Assembly (NCBI RefSeq): GCF_011682045.1
Contig: NZ_VVIW01000020.1
Span: 48,398 to 112,397 of the forward strand
Origin: Massilia aquatica
Lineage (GTDB): Bacteria > Pseudomonadota > Gammaproteobacteria > Burkholderiales > Burkholderiaceae_D
Reading direction: 5' to 3'
Length of the DNA: 64,000 bases
Made by a program: the position numbers and the translations under genes. Under the pieces are notes generated by a model. The model did no database searches, was not told where the DNA came from, and worked only from the letters and a program-made list of their open reading frames with translations. Below, piece by piece: positions 16,666-28,441 of the stretch. Position 1 is the first letter of the stretch. Every line of letters starts with the position of its first letter.

Positions 16666-19632
16666 ATGCGCATCACCGACCAGACCCGCGCGCTCGGCAA
16701 ATTCGCCGTGCGCCTCATGGGCAGCACATCCGTTACCGCGCTGGCCATCAGCGGGGCCTACGCCCAGACCAGCGCTCAACCGAGCTCGCCGCCCGCAGAC
16801 CAGCAAGCCCAGACCGTCGTCGTCACCGGCTTGCGCGCTTCGCTCGAGAGCGCCCTCAACAAGAAAAAAGAAGACTTCGGCATCGTCGACGTCATCAAGT
16901 CCGAAGACATGGGCAAGTTCCCGGACACCAACCTGGCCGAGTCCCTGCAACGGGTCCCCGGCGTGGTCATCGACCGCGATGCCGGCGAAGGCCGCAACAT
17001 CACCGTGCGCGGCCTGGGACAGGATTTCACCCGCGTGCGCATCAACGGCGTCGAGGGCCTGGCCACCACCGGCGGCACCGACAGTTCCGGCGGCGCCAAC
17101 CGCTCGCGCGGTTTCGACTTCAACGTCTTCGCCGCCGAACTGTTCAGCTCCCTGACGGTGCGCAAAAGTTCCTCGGCCGATGTCGACGAAGGCTCGCTTG
17201 GCGCCACGGTCGACCTGCAAACCATGCGCCCGTTCGACCTGAAAGGCTTCAACGCCACCGTCATGCTCAAGGGCCGCTACAACGACCTGTCCGAAAAGAC
17301 CGACCCGCGCGTCGCCTTTCTGCTGTCGAACACCTTCGCCGACCGCAAGCTCGGCGTGCTGGTGTCGGGCGCCTACTCCAAGCGCCAGGTGTATGAAGAA
17401 GGCTTTTCCACGGTGCGCTGGGATAATGGCCCGTCCTCGGGCGGCTGGTGCGCACCGATGGGCATGGCCGCCAACCCGGCCAACTCGACCGCGACCACCT
17501 GCGGCCCGGCGGCCCAGGGCGTGGCGCGCCTGCCCAATAGCCCGGGCGCCGTGGCCGCCTACAACGCCGCCAGCAACCCGAACAACTTCACCCCGCGCAT
17601 TCCGCGCTACGGCCGCCTGACCCACGACCAGGACCGCCTCGGCCTGACCGCGTCGGTCCAGTGGCGCCCCGCCGCCGGCACGCGCCTGACGCTCGACATG
17701 CTGTACTCCAAGCTCGACGCAACGCGCCAGGAAGACTATCTGCAAGCGACCTCGTTCAGCCGTGGCGCCACCCAGGGCGGCAAACCGCAGACCAGCGTGG
17801 TCGACACCGCCTACGCACCGAATGGCGCCCTGCTGTACGGCACCTACAACGGCGTCGACATCCGCGCCGAATCGCGCTACGACGAACTGAACACCACCTT
17901 CACCCAGCCGACATTGACGTTCGAGCACGAACTGAACGAGCGCATGCGCCTGAATGCCCGGGTCGGGCGCGCCACCTCCAAATTCCGCAACCCGATCCAG
18001 ACCACCACCACGCTCGACGCCCTCAACGTCAACGGCTACCGCATCGACTTCCGTGGCAACGACCGCCTGCCGTCGATCAACTACCCGTTCAACACCAGCC
18101 AGGCCGGCGGCGCACTCGGGATCGTCGGCGTGCCGCAGATGGCCAGCGGCGCCCAGCCATCGAGCATCGCCAACACCAGCCCGAGCGAAATCCGCATGCG
18201 TCCGCAAGGCGCCAACAACCGCAACGATGTCGGCCACCTCGACCTGGCCTGGGACGTCATACCCGACAAGTTCACGCTGAAAGCCGGCGCCGACTACAAA
18301 AAGTTCGAATTCGATTCCTACGAGTTCCGCCGCGTGAACCAGGGCGACACGATTTTCGCGCCGCCGGCAGGCGTCTCGGCGGCCAGCCTGAGCACCCAGA
18401 TCAACGGCTTCGGCAAAGGGCTCGGCATGCCGGCCGGTACGCCATCGGGCTGGGTCCTGCCCAACCTGAACGGCATCGCCCAGGCCTACGACATCTACTG
18501 CAACTGCATCAAGAGCGGCCCGGCCGGCGGCCCCGGCGACTTCACCCTGTCCTCGATCACCAACGCCAATGCGCGCGGCAACAACCGCTCGGTCAGCGAA
18601 GAAGACAACGGCCTGTTCCTGATGGGCGAGTTCACGAGCGAGCTGGGCGGCATTGCGCTGCGCGGCAACCTCGGCGTGCGCTATGTCGAGACGCAGCAGA
18701 GTTCGACCGGCTACCAGGCGGTCGGCAACGGCACCGCGGTCACGATCGACAACGACTACCACGACGTGCTGCCGTCGTTCAACATCGCCGCCAACATCAC
18801 CAAGAACTTCATCGTGCGCGCCGCCGCCGCCAAGGTCATGTCGCGCCCGCAACTGGCCAACCTGACGCCGGGCGGCAGCGTGGCCACCACCGGCACCCTG
18901 TCGATCACCAGCGGCAACCCGATGCTCAAACCGTTCCGCGCCAAGGCCTTCGACACCAGCTTCGAGTGGTACTTCGAGAAGAACGCCTTCATCGGCGTCG
19001 GCCTGTTCCAGAAGAACATCGCCACCTACATCCAGAGCATCCGCAACGATGTGCGCTTCAAGGATACCGGCCTGCCGCTGTCGCTGCTGCCGACCAACAT
19101 GACGGGCGACGAAATCTTCCAGTTCACCGCGCCGATCAACACCGAAGGCGGCAAGCTGCGCGGGCTGGAACTGAACTACCAGCAACCGTTCACCTTCCTG
19201 CCGGGCTGGGGCCGCAACTTCGGCAGCTTGCTGAACTACACCTACGTCAAGTCGAAGATGGACTACGTGGTCTCGCCCAACAGCAACCAGACCGTCACCG
19301 ACGACCTCTTGAACCTGTCGCCGAAATCGTGGAACGCCACCCTGTACTACGATGACGGCAAGCTCAGCGCGCGCGTCTCGACCTCGCAGCGTTCGGGTTT
19401 TGTGACCCGGGTGCCGGGCCAGAACAACAACGATGTCGAAGGCAAGAACAAGACCTTCAACGTCGATGTATCGTTCTCGTACAAAGTCAACGAAAAGCTC
19501 GAGCTGACCCTGGAAGGCGTGAACCTGACCAACGAGGAGAACGACCAGTTCGCCAGCCGCGCCCGCAACAGCGTGGTGGTCAACAACGTGACCGGCCGCG
19601 AAGTGCTGGCCGGCCTGCGTTACAAGTTCTGA
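16666..19632 (+). CDS. TIGR01782-type TonB-dependent receptor
   Basis: A 988-residue outer-membrane receptor of the Xanthomonas-Caulobacter type used for plant glycans. The ATG at 16666 has GGAGACAGCA upstream. The signal peptide is followed by a short linker and a plug: TVVVTGLRASLESALNKKK, VDVIKSEDMGKFPDTNLAESLQRVPGV, RNITVRGLGQDFTRVRINGVEG, FDFNVFAAELFSSLTVRKSSSADVDEGSLGATVDLQT. The barrel ends in VLAGLRYKF, the expected C-terminal aromatic signature. The three operators upstream tie it to the same predicted regulon as the receptor at 4641, so the locus has two receptors, perhaps for different oligomers. A repeat-based hairpin follows directly after the stop. Confidence 0.92.
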   Translation: MRITDQTRALGKFAVRLMGSTSVTALAISGAYAQTSAQPSSPPADQQAQTVVVTGLRASLESALNKKKEDFGIVDVIKSEDMGKFPDTNLAESLQRVPGVVIDRDAGEGRNITVRGLGQDFTRVRINGVEGLATTGGTDSSGGANRSRGFDFNVFAAELFSSLTVRKSSSADVDEGSLGATVDLQTMRPFDLKGFNATVMLKGRYNDLSEKTDPRVAFLLSNTFADRKLGVLVSGAYSKRQVYEEGFSTVRWDNGPSSGGWCAPMGMAANPANSTATTCGPAAQGVARLPNSPGAVAAYNAASNPNNFTPRIPRYGRLTHDQDRLGLTASVQWRPAAGTRLTLDMLYSKLDATRQEDYLQATSFSRGATQGGKPQTSVVDTAYAPNGALLYGTYNGVDIRAESRYDELNTTFTQPTLTFEHELNERMRLNARVGRATSKFRNPIQTTTTLDALNVNGYRIDFRGNDRLPSINYPFNTSQAGGALGIVGVPQMASGAQPSSIANTSPSEIRMRPQGANNRNDVGHLDLAWDVIPDKFTLKAGADYKKFEFDSYEFRRVNQGDTIFAPPAGVSAASLSTQINGFGKGLGMPAGTPSGWVLPNLNGIAQAYDIYCNCIKSGPAGGPGDFTLSSITNANARGNNRSVSEEDNGLFLMGEFTSELGGIALRGNLGVRYVETQQSSTGYQAVGNGTAVTIDNDYHDVLPSFNIAANITKNFIVRAAAAKVMSRPQLANLTPGGSVATTGTLSITSGNPMLKPFRAKAFDTSFEWYFEKNAFIGVGLFQKNIATYIQSIRNDVRFKDTGLPLSLLPTNMTGDEIFQFTAPINTEGGKLRGLELNYQQPFTFLPGWGRNFGSLLNYTYVKSKMDYVVSPNSNQTVTDDLLNLSPKSWNATLYYDDGKLSARVSTSQRSGFVTRVPGQNNNDVEGKNKTFNVDVSFSYKVNEKLELTLEGVNLTNEENDQFASRARNSVVVNNVTGREVLAGLRYKF

Positions 19633-19647
19633 CCCCGTCTCGCGGTG

Positions 19648-19695
19648 TTGCAAAACCGGCGGCCGGCGAACCGGGGACAGACCCCGGTTTTGCAA
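19648..19695. terminator. Composite palindromic repeat between convergent genes
   Basis: The ACAGA-centred palindrome AACCGGGG-ACAGA-CCCCGGTT (19670-19690) is the same repeat as the two copies inside the pectinesterase gene. Its left side is preceded by TTGCAAAACCGG and a GC-rich insertion, and its right side ends TTTTGCAA. It fills nearly the whole gap between the stops of two convergent genes, so a role as bidirectional terminator is plausible though no long T-tract is present. Confidence 0.6.
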
Positions 19696-20532
19696 CTATT
19701 GCCGACGGGTCCAGCGCAGCGCGAGGGCGCCGTGGGTGATGCGGCCGCGTCCGGCAGTAAAGCGCCAGTGCCGTCCGCCGGCCTGGCCCGGTAGCGCAGC
19801 ACCCTCGTCCCACACAATCTCGACACTGCCTTCGAGTTCGAGCACGGCGCCGCTGGCGTCGTCGATGAACAGCAGCGCCGCGCGCGCATCGAGCAGCAGA
19901 TTGCCCAAGGTGTTGAAGTAGCGGTTGCCGCCGAAATCGGGCACGATCAGGGTGTCGCCTTCCATCCGCACGAAGCCGGCCGGCCCGCCACGGTGCGAGA
20001 TGTCGACCCCGTGCGCGCCGCCGCTGGTGGCAATGAAGAAGGTGTCGGCGCGCGCGATCATGGCGCGCTCGTCCAATCCGTCGAATTCGCGCACTACCAC
20101 TTCCTCCGCCGCCGCGACCGCCCGCACGTCGCGCAGCACGATGTGCTGCGGGCAGTTGCCGAAGCTTTCGCGCACGTCGATCAGCACAGCGCCGCTGCCC
20201 GCGCTGCGCACCACGCCGTTGAGCCGGTTGCGCCGGCGCGTGCCGAAGTCGATGCCGAGCAGCCCGACCGCCTGCCCGGCGCGCAGGCCGCTGCCTTGCA
20301 CGGCGATGCGCAGGGAGCGTGCGTCAAGACTGCCGATGAAGCCGGGCGCCCCGGCGGCAACCCGCGCGCGCGGCCTGCCATCCGCCTCGACCGTACCGAC
20401 CAGCACGAACGGCAGCGCCGCAAAGAAGTCGCGGTGCTGGTCCGGCATGCTGGGACGGATGCCGTTGCCATAGCTGATCTCGCCGGCCAGCGCCTGCGCC
20501 CTCAACTCGCCTTCGTGATACGGCACGCTCAT
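19696..20532 (-). CDS. Pyridoxamine 5'-phosphate oxidase family (FMN split-barrel) protein
   Basis: A 278-residue flavin-binding split-barrel protein. Typical stretches are MPDQHRDFFAALPFVLVGTVEADGRPRARVAAG, GFIGSLDARSLRIAV, GQAVGLLGIDFGTRRRNRLNGVV, DVRESFGNCPQHIVLRD and SGGAHGVDISHRGGPAGFVRMEGDTLIVPDFGGNRYFNTLGNLLLD. The last resembles proteins annotated as pyridoxamine oxidase-like FMN-binding proteins of the two-domain kind. The start at 20532 (MSVPYHEGELRAQ) was preferred because the open frame further upstream is low-complexity and reaches toward the divergent LysR promoter. The substrate is unknown. It may be controlled by that LysR regulator. Confidence 0.8.
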   Translation of the reverse strand: MSVPYHEGELRAQALAGEISYGNGIRPSMPDQHRDFFAALPFVLVGTVEADGRPRARVAAGAPGFIGSLDARSLRIAVQGSGLRAGQAVGLLGIDFGTRRRNRLNGVVRSAGSGAVLIDVRESFGNCPQHIVLRDVRAVAAAEEVVVREFDGLDERAMIARADTFFIATSGGAHGVDISHRGGPAGFVRMEGDTLIVPDFGGNRYFNTLGNLLLDARAALLFIDDASGAVLELEGSVEIVWDEGAALPGQAGGRHWRFTAGRGRITHGALALRWTRRQ

Positions 20533-20676
20533 GCGCCCGCCCACAGTGGCGCGGCGGGCAGCGCTTCGACGCGCCGCACATGGCCCGTCAAGGTCAGGCA
20601 GGGGAGGATTGGGGAAGTGGCGTGCATGGCAGCTCGATTCAAAAGGGAACGGAAAAGCCATGCTATCGCTTGCACG

Positions 20677-20719
20677 CATCAATGAGAATCATGATAATTT
20701 GAAAATGATTATTTCAATT
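20677..20719. promoter_or_regulatory. Fur-box-like AT-rich palindromes in divergent promoter
   Basis: TGAGAATCATGATAA (from 20683) matches the 7-1-7 Fur consensus TGATAATNATTATCA closely. TGAAAATGATTATTTCA follows about 17 bp later. They sit between the divergent FMN-protein and LysR genes in otherwise GC-rich DNA. Iron control is suggested but not proven, as AT-rich promoter DNA can match by chance. Confidence 0.4.
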
Positions 20720-20732
20720 ACTGGAAGAATGC

Positions 20733-21659
20733 ATGGACCGGTTCGATGAGTTGCAGATTTTCGTGGCGATCCTCGACGCGGGCAGCCTGAGCGGCGCGGC
20801 ACGGCGCTTGCGCCGCTCGGCCCCGGCCGTCACGCGCGCGCTGGCGGCGCTGGAAGAGCGGGTCGGCACGCGCCTGGTCGAGCGCACCACGCGCCGCCTG
20901 GCGCCCACCGAAGCGGGCCTGCGCCTGGCCGAGATGGCGCGCCGCGTGCTGGCCGACTACGACGACGCCGTGCGCGAGGACGATAGCGCGCCCCTGCGCG
21001 GCCGCCTGCGCATCACCGTGCCGGCCGTGTTCGGGCGGCGCCACGTGGCCCCGGCCATGATCGACTTCCTCGACCTGCATCCGGCCTTGCAGGTCGAGCT
21101 GGTGTTCAACGACCGCAACCTGGACCTGATCGAACACGGACTCGACCTGGCGCTGCGCATCGGTGCGCTGCCCGATACCGGCATGATGGCGCGCCAGGTG
21201 GGCCAGGTGCGGCGCGTGCTGGTGGCCAGCCCGGCCTACCTGGCGCGGCGCGGCAGCCCGGCCAGTGCGCGCGAACTCGATGCGCACGACATCATCTTCA
21301 GCGAGCAGCGCGGCGCGACCGAATGGCGTTTTCGCGACGGCGAACGCGCCGATGGCCGCGAGTTCGCGGTGCGCCTGGCGCCGCGCCTGATCGTCAACGA
21401 CATCGACGCCATGCTGCTGGCGGTGCGGGCCGGACGCGGCATTGGCCGACCGCTGTCCTACCAGGTCGCCGACCAACTGGCCGACGGCACCCTGGTGCGC
21501 CTGTTGCCCGGCGCCGAACCAGCGCCGCTGCCGGTGCAGTTGCTGGTGCCGAGCGCGCGCCACATGGCGCCGCGCTTGCGTGCGTGCATGGATTTTCTTG
21601 CGCAGCGCCTGGGCGCCTTGCCAGAACTGCAGCCGATCCCCCTCCCCAAGCCCGTTTGA
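20733..21659 (+). CDS. LysR-family transcriptional regulator
   Basis: A 308-residue regulator. Residues 1-60 form the LysR helix-turn-helix (DELQIFVAILDAGSLSGAARRLRRSAPAVTRALAALEERVGTRLVERTTRRLAPTEAG). From about 88 the periplasmic-binding-like effector domain follows (GRLRITVPAVFGRRHVAPAMIDFLDLHPALQVELVFNDRNLDLIEHGLDLALRIG). The DLIEHGLDLALRIG motif places it in the common proteobacterial subgroup that often controls oxidoreductase genes next door. It is divergent from the FMN split-barrel gene with about 200 bp between starts, the usual LysR arrangement. The effector is unknown. Confidence 0.92.
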   Translation: MDRFDELQIFVAILDAGSLSGAARRLRRSAPAVTRALAALEERVGTRLVERTTRRLAPTEAGLRLAEMARRVLADYDDAVREDDSAPLRGRLRITVPAVFGRRHVAPAMIDFLDLHPALQVELVFNDRNLDLIEHGLDLALRIGALPDTGMMARQVGQVRRVLVASPAYLARRGSPASARELDAHDIIFSEQRGATEWRFRDGERADGREFAVRLAPRLIVNDIDAMLLAVRAGRGIGRPLSYQVADQLADGTLVRLLPGAEPAPLPVQLLVPSARHMAPRLRACMDFLAQRLGALPELQPIPLPKPV

Positions 21660-21740
21660 CGCGCTGCAACGCGGTTGAGGTCGGCCAACGGCGAATCGTA
21701 TCGCGCTTGCCAAGGTGGTATCGATCCGCGATGATAGGGC

Positions 21741-22223
21741 ATGAAAACATCACCCTCTTCCCTTTTGCGCCTCTGCATCGCAGCCGCGCTGATCGCCGCC
21801 GGGACGGCCTGCAGTGAACCTTCCAACACGTCCGCCGCAGCCACGCCGGTGCTGGCGGCATCGGCAACGGCCACGCCGGCGCCCAAGCCGGTTGCCGCCA
21901 GGGATACGGCCAGCTCGCTCGGCGAGCGCATCACGGCCGAAATCGGCGACGCCGCCTGCGACGACGCCAGCCAGTGCCACACCTTGCCGGTCGGCGCCAA
22001 ACCGTGCGGCGGACCGGCCGGCTTCCTGCCCTGGTCGACCAAGCGCAGCAACGGCGAGCTGCTGGCCAGGCTGGCAGCCGAGCAAGCAGCCGAAGAAAGG
22101 AAACAAAACGAAAAAGGCGGCATGATGTCGAACTGCATGATGGAGCAGGATCCGGGCGCGACCTGCAGCGCGGGCAAATGCGTGCTGATGCAACGCAGCC
22201 TGGGCGGCAGCGACGCCCGCTGA
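21741..22223 (+). CDS. Cysteine-containing lipoprotein, unknown function
   Basis: A 160-residue protein with a lipobox-like signal peptide (LIAAGTACSEP). A low-complexity Ala/Thr/Pro linker follows, then a short conserved-looking domain with paired cysteines: ACDDASQCHTLPVGAKPCGGP, SNCMMEQDPGATCSAGKCV. The even number of spaced Cys residues suggests disulfides in the periplasm. No known family was recognised. It is separated from the convergent S8 protease gene by a strong terminator. Confidence 0.65.
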   Translation: MKTSPSSLLRLCIAAALIAAGTACSEPSNTSAAATPVLAASATATPAPKPVAARDTASSLGERITAEIGDAACDDASQCHTLPVGAKPCGGPAGFLPWSTKRSNGELLARLAAEQAAEERKQNEKGGMMSNCMMEQDPGATCSAGKCVLMQRSLGGSDAR

Positions 22224-22242
22224 GCGATCGGCGCATTCCCAT

Positions 22243-22280
22243 AAAAAAAGGCTGCGGGCAAGAATGCCGCAGCCTTTTTT
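22243..22280. terminator. Bidirectional rho-independent terminator
   Basis: AAGGCTGCGG and CCGCAGCCTT form a 10-bp stem around a 9-base loop. A-runs lie on the left and T-runs on the right, so the hairpin serves both the lipoprotein gene (plus) and the protease gene (minus). Confidence 0.9.
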
Positions 22281-22328
22281 ACATCCCAGCACACAGGCGC
22301 ACCCTGCGGCGCGCCTGCTTTCCTTACA

Positions 22329-25487
<3,159 letters not shown>

Positions 25488-25507
25488 GATCAAATTTCCT
25501 TGCGTGC

Positions 25508-26290
25508 TCAGATGGTGGCCGGGGTCGATGCGGAAGCTTTGCTGCGGCGGCGGGTCAGGCCGAGGGCGCCGATACCGAGGCCCATCAGCAGGAACGATCC
25601 CGGTTCCGGCACGGCGTTGAAGCTGATGTCGTCGAGCGCGAACTGGGCCTGGCGGAAGGCCGGGTTCTCCAGCGAGTTGAAGCAGCCGCCATTACCGTCG
25701 AACAGGCAGGCGTTGATGGTCAGGCTGGTCAGCACTTCGTTGCGGAATTTCTGTTCGATCAGGGCCGAACCGAAGCTGAAGCTGCCGTTGGCGGCCTGGC
25801 CAGGAAAGGCCGAGGTGCTCGAGACCACGGTGCCGTCGCCACGGATGCCGGAAAATTGCAGCAGGCCATAATCGCCATCCGCCACATCGGCCGGCGGCAG
25901 GAATGCCAGGCTCAGGCTGCCGAGCTGGAACTGCTGGCCGTCGCGCGTGAATTTCACGCCGCCATCGTTAAGGACCGCAAGAAAGTGTCCGCTGGCGCCC
26001 GTCGGGCAGCCGAACACCGTGCAGGTATTCGGATCGTTGCTGTTGACCACCGCGCCGAAGGCCGTGCTCAGGTCCGGGCCGTCGGTGTCCGGGCTCGGAA
26101 GGATCAGCATCTGGTAGCCGCCTTCGCTGATCGATTCGCCGCTGAGCAGCCCGTTCGGCGTGCTCGATTCGAAAGTGATGGGACTGGCCATGGCCGGCAG
26201 CGCGCAAAACAGCGCGGCGACTGCGGCGATCGTGTGGAGTGCGCGGGTGGCGCGCCGTGGGGTACCCAGCGGGGTGACTGTGCGATTCAT
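25508..26290 (-). CDS. PEP-CTERM sorting domain protein
   Basis: A 260-residue exported protein. It has an N-terminal signal segment (residues about 18-36, ending PAMA) and a C-terminal sorting tail: VPEPGSFLLMGLGIGALGLTRRR (motif VPEP, a hydrophobic helix, then Arg cluster). That tail is the substrate signal of the exosortase/EpsH system, which links exported proteins to surface or exopolysaccharide functions in Gram-negatives. The central beta-rich part (FESSTPNGLLSGESISEGGYQML ... AQFALDDISFNAVPEPG) resembles other PEP-CTERM proteins with a short sandwich domain. It is the first gene of the operon with the S8 protease. No exosortase lies in the window. Confidence 0.9.
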   Translation of the reverse strand: MNRTVTPLGTPRRATRALHTIAAVAALFCALPAMASPITFESSTPNGLLSGESISEGGYQMLILPSPDTDGPDLSTAFGAVVNSNDPNTCTVFGCPTGASGHFLAVLNDGGVKFTRDGQQFQLGSLSLAFLPPADVADGDYGLLQFSGIRGDGTVVSSTSAFPGQAANGSFSFGSALIEQKFRNEVLTSLTINACLFDGNGGCFNSLENPAFRQAQFALDDISFNAVPEPGSFLLMGLGIGALGLTRRRSKASASTPATI

Positions 26291-26625
26291 CTCTTGCCTT
26301 ATGTTTGAATTATTCGATCAATGGGCGGACAGGTCGATTTGCCTGCTTGCTACTTTTCTTAAAAGTGCAAAAGACTATAGCAAAGGAAATAATTGTTGTA
26401 GCAATAATCTCAACGTTGGATATTCATATTTTTTAAGGTTTCGCCAAAGCTTGTTTCGTTTCCTCTATGAAAACGTATCAAAGGTCCGTGACAATTTCGC
26501 CACATTTACCAACATTGTTTGTGTTAGATTGACTTGACTCTTTTTCGAAGTTCGCGCGTAATTGCGTGCGCGCGGCGCCGAGGGTGTGTATGATGGACCT
26601 TCGTGTATTAGCGTAAGGATCGATC
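26291..26625. other. AT-rich divergent intergenic region
   Basis: This 335-bp gap separates the divergent PEP-CTERM and DUF882 genes and is much richer in A+T than its surroundings, especially 26330-26545. No open frame in it looks coding. A TTGACT hexamer near 26538 and TATGAT near 26589 could serve the plus-strand gene, but no convincing pair was fixed. It probably holds both promoters. Confidence 0.5.
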
Positions 26626-27162
26626 ATGAACCCACGCCGCTCATTTCTAAAGAGTTCGGTTGTACTGGCATCGGCACTGAGTCTTCCCGCCATGGCCCGT
26701 ACCGCCAAGGCTGCACCAGGCGAACGCACCTTGCGCCTGTATAACACCCACACGGGCGAAAGCCTGCGCAGCGTGTTCTGGGCCGAGGGCAATTTCCTCC
26801 CGGAGTCGCTGGTCGACATCAACAAATTGTTGCGCGACCACCGCAGCAATACCGTGGCCGAAATCGACCCGCAACTGCTGGTGCTGCTCAACAGGGTCAG
26901 CACCCAGCTCGGCAGCAATCCGGTCCTGCACGTCATTTCCGGCTACCGCTCGCCCGAAACCAACCAGAAGCTGGCCGAAGCGAGCGATGGGGTGGCGCGC
27001 CACAGCATGCACCTCGAAGGCAAGGCCATCGACATCCGCATGCCGGGCACAAGCCTGTCGCACGTGCACAAAGCGGCGCTCAACGCGCGCGGCGGCGGGG
27101 TCGGCTACTATCCCGATTCGCAATTCGTCCACCTCGATACCGGCCGCCTGCGCCGCTGGTAA
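26626..27162 (+). CDS. DUF882 / M15-like murein endopeptidase with Tat signal
   Basis: A 178-residue protein of the YcbK (MepK) type. The N-terminus RRSFLKSS followed by a hydrophobic stretch ending in AMARTAKA is a twin-arginine signal. The domain has the zinc-peptidase pattern: VISGYRSPETNQ, ARHSMHLEGKAIDIRMPG with the His and Asp ligands, and GGGVGYYPDSQFVHLDTGRLRRW with the terminal His. Family members cut peptidoglycan crosslinks. The next gene starts only 2 bp after the stop, so a short operon with 27165 and 28025 is likely. Confidence 0.88.
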   Translation: MNPRRSFLKSSVVLASALSLPAMARTAKAAPGERTLRLYNTHTGESLRSVFWAEGNFLPESLVDINKLLRDHRSNTVAEIDPQLLVLLNRVSTQLGSNPVLHVISGYRSPETNQKLAEASDGVARHSMHLEGKAIDIRMPGTSLSHVHKAALNARGGGVGYYPDSQFVHLDTGRLRRW

Positions 27163-27164
27163 GC

Positions 27165-28028
27165 ATGCAAGCCCGACGGCGCCGCATCCCTGCGCGCGCC
27201 GTCGCGGCGAATGGCGCAATGTCTTTATTGCCAGCACTTTTCCACCTTGTCCTTGCCATTCTGGCCACATCGACCCTGCCCGTTTGCGCGGCGCAGGCGG
27301 GTGCGGGCGCGCCCATGCAAACCGTGATCGTGCCTTACGTGCGCGATCCGGTCGACAAGTCCTACCGCAAGATGCTGGCCGGCGTGGCGCGTTTCGAACG
27401 CGAGCATGCGCTGGCGCCCGCCGCCAGCCTGCGCTTCCGGCTGCTGCCGCGCCTGCCCACGACCGCCATGCGCGGGGTGGCCGTGCGCATCGCCGGCGAG
27501 CGCCTGAGCGTGCCGCTGGCGCTCGATGACGACAACAGTTTTGTCCTGCCGCGCAATCAGGAAGCGTTGCGCGACGACGCCGCCGTGGTCGCCAACCGGC
27601 GCGGCGACAGCCTGACCTGGCGCGCCGCCATCCACAGCCCCGGCGTGGCGCCCGGCACGCGCCGCCTGGGCGACCTGCGGCTCGAGTGCCGGGTCGGGAT
27701 CGAAGCCGGACTGGTGTCGAACAGTTCGCCCATGTTCGGCTGGCTGTCGGAGGCGCTGACCAATGCCGACCAGGTGTGCACCAGCGCCGACGGCAACTAC
27801 CTGTTCTTCGCCGAGCGCCCCGTGTTCGGCGTCACCGTGCGCCATGGCGCGCGCGCCGAGGTAGTGCCGTTCAACATGCTGTACGCCGGCGGCCGCCTCA
27901 CGGCCAGCGACCTGCGCTTTTGCGACTGCCAGGTGCTGCTCGAGCGCAGCTTTTACGCCCCGATTTTCGACGCCAGCTGGCCGGATGACGCCATCGTCGA
28001 GTTCGAGTACATGGACGACGCGCCATGA
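27165..28028 (+). CDS. Secreted protein of unknown function
   Basis: A 287-residue protein. A basic start and hydrophobic segment (LLPALFHLVLAILATSTLPVCAA) give it a signal peptide; ATG 27219 (MSLLPALFHL) is an alternative start. The mature part is beta-rich with features such as VIVPYVRDPVDKSYRKMLAGVARFE, PLALDDDNSFVLPRN and LRLECRVGIEAGL. Two cysteines lie close together in LRFCDCQVLLE. No family was recognised. It is squeezed between a peptidoglycan peptidase gene and a small lipoprotein gene that overlaps its end by 4 bp, so a cell-envelope role is a reasonable guess only. Confidence 0.75.
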   Translation: MQARRRRIPARAVAANGAMSLLPALFHLVLAILATSTLPVCAAQAGAGAPMQTVIVPYVRDPVDKSYRKMLAGVARFEREHALAPAASLRFRLLPRLPTTAMRGVAVRIAGERLSVPLALDDDNSFVLPRNQEALRDDAAVVANRRGDSLTWRAAIHSPGVAPGTRRLGDLRLECRVGIEAGLVSNSSPMFGWLSEALTNADQVCTSADGNYLFFAERPVFGVTVRHGARAEVVPFNMLYAGGRLTASDLRFCDCQVLLERSFYAPIFDASWPDDAIVEFEYMDDAP

Positions 28029-28342
28029 GGGGCGCCGCGCTGCGTTTTGCTGTTGTGCTGGCGGGGGCGCTGGTGCTCGGCGCCTGCGCCCACGCGCCCG
28101 CGGCGCCGCCGGGCACCTTGGTAACGGCGGAGCAGATGCGCGCCATCCGCCCTGGCGAGAGCACCCGCGCCAGGCTGCTGGCCACCTTGGGGGCGACGCG
28201 CAAGGTCAGCTTCGACAGCGGTGTCGAAACCTGGCTGTACCAGTTGCCGGTGGCCGGCGGTTTCGATGAAATCGTGGTGTTGCTCGACGCGCAAGGGGTG
28301 GTGCGCAAGCTGCGCCGGCGCGCGCACGTTCCCGCGCCCTGA
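28025..28342 (+). CDS. Small SmpA/BamE-like lipoprotein
   Basis: A 105-residue lipoprotein (lipobox LVLGAC). The mature part has the SmpA/OmlA-type pattern: TAEQMRAIRPGESTRARLLATLGATRKV, then ETWLYQL and EIVVLLDAQGVVRKLRRR. In that family a short alpha-beta domain binds outer-membrane assembly or envelope partners. It is not the housekeeping bamE by context. It overlaps the preceding secreted-protein gene as ATGA, so it is translationally coupled to it. Confidence 0.7.
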   Translation: MRGAALRFAVVLAGALVLGACAHAPAAPPGTLVTAEQMRAIRPGESTRARLLATLGATRKVSFDSGVETWLYQLPVAGGFDEIVVLLDAQGVVRKLRRRAHVPAP

Positions 28343-28441
28343 GCGAGTGCGCTAAAGTGACGGGGCCAAGTCCCGTCTTACGGGAACTAATCCCATCACG
28401 CCCTGTCTAACCAGTTCATTCACCCGTTTGCGACGCTGCGC

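Noticed and set aside
16645..19695. About 1000-codon minus-strand frame opposite the second TonB receptor
   Set aside because: Same antisense effect; no signal peptide, domain or ribosome site, and it covers the operators' target gene.
28358..28441. Small hairpin (TCCCGT-CTT-ACGGGA) before the MEDS-GGDEF-EAL gene considered as a c-di-GMP riboswitch
   Set aside because: The conserved GEMM core and second stem are absent; only one short stem is visible.
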